Part shown: positions 14,207-14,293 of the stretch, piece after piece
Position numbering within the stretch: position 1 is the stretch's first letter
Layout: each line of letters starts with the position of its first letter
From: Flavonifractor sp963557075
GTDB taxonomy: Bacteria > Bacillota > Clostridia > Oscillospirales > Oscillospiraceae
Direction: 5' to 3'
Length of the DNA stretch: 14,293 nucleotides
Assembly: GCA_963557075.1 (NCBI GenBank)
Contig: CAUWDA010000053.1
Coordinates: 1 to 14,293, forward strand
Notes under the pieces: generated by a model
Databases searched by the model: none
What the model was told of the DNA's origin: nothing
What the model saw: the letters and a program-made list of their open reading frames with translations, nothing else
Position numbers and translations under genes: made by a program

Positions 14207-14293
14207 GGAGGGTGTCCGCCCGAAGGAAAAGCGCTGTTATGGACATCGCTGAGTAATTTGGCTTTTAAAAGAAGACCCGTCTTTTGGCGGGTC

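Larger units (their letters stand above)
14035..14293 (+). repeat. 98-bp tandem repeat made of the tuf 3' end and its terminator (about 2.6 copies, cut by window end)
   Basis: Copies are 14035-14132, 14133-14230 and 14231-14293 (incomplete), with a period of exactly 98 bp judged from the recurring GACATCGCTGAGTAA at 14046, 14144 and 14242. Each unit holds the last codons and stop of tuf, the terminator, then GGAGGGTGTCCGCCCGAAGG and a short link. Copies 2 and 3 share two changes from copy 1: C to G at 14143/14241 and A to G in the terminator at 14189/14287. This suggests that copy 2 was itself duplicated. No reading frame is created. Confidence 0.95.

Noticed and set aside
14035..14293. CRISPR array
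   Set aside because: The 98-bp units are contiguous copies without unique spacers, and each contains a terminator and the tuf end.
14060..14293. A second tuf gene or an mRNA leader
   Set aside because: Only the last codons of tuf recur; there is no start or body of the gene in the repeat.

Overview
The window looks like chromosomal DNA of a Gram-positive (Firmicutes/Bacillota) anaerobe, probably a Clostridia lineage near Oscillospiraceae/Ruminococcaceae. That placement is inferred from the GC-rich third positions, the strong AAGGAGG-type ribosome binding sites, the L7Ae-like gene ahead of rpsL, and the clostridial character of RpoB, EF-G and EF-Tu. No search was run, so genus is not claimed.

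Layout. Positions 1-2788 hold the first 929 codons of rpoB on the minus strand, running off the left edge. It has its own near-consensus promoter (3028-3057, minus) and a leader of about 230 nt. Diverging from it is a plus-strand metabolic block. It contains a PAS-AAA+-Fis sigma-54 activator of the RocR type (3137-4483), a long hairpin terminator (4539-4616), a textbook -24/-12 sigma-54 promoter (4632-4647), a YtcJ-type amidohydrolase (4693-6276), an M20 amidohydrolase/peptidase broken by one extra G (6314-7532), and a YfcC/DcuC-family membrane transporter (7570-8955). This block reads as a substrate-responsive unit: the activator senses a small molecule and switches on uptake (transporter) and hydrolysis (two amide-cleaving enzymes) of an amide, N-acyl amino acid or peptide-like nutrient.

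From 9067 the translation-machinery (str) operon begins from a second near-consensus promoter: L7Ae-like RNA-binding protein (9180-9422), rpsL (9498-9920), rpsG (10124-10594), fusA (10609-12714) and tuf (12861-14060), the last with a possible promoter of its own. In many Firmicutes rpoB-rpoC-(L7Ae)-rpsL-rpsG-fusA-tuf lie on one strand. Here rpoB points away and a catabolic operon sits between, so the ancestral cluster has been split.

The right end (about 14035-14293) is a 98-bp tandem repeat. Each unit copies the last codons of tuf plus its strong intrinsic terminator, giving at least two complete terminators in series and a third cut by the window edge.

Most worth a second look are: the sigma-54 amide-catabolism module and its placement; the frameshift in the M20 enzyme; the 203-nt structured gap between rpsL and rpsG, which can fold in two mutually exclusive ways; the tuf-terminator tandem repeat; and a proline at a normally glutamine position of the rifampicin pocket of RpoB. 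No tRNA, rRNA, CRISPR, transposase or phage gene was seen.
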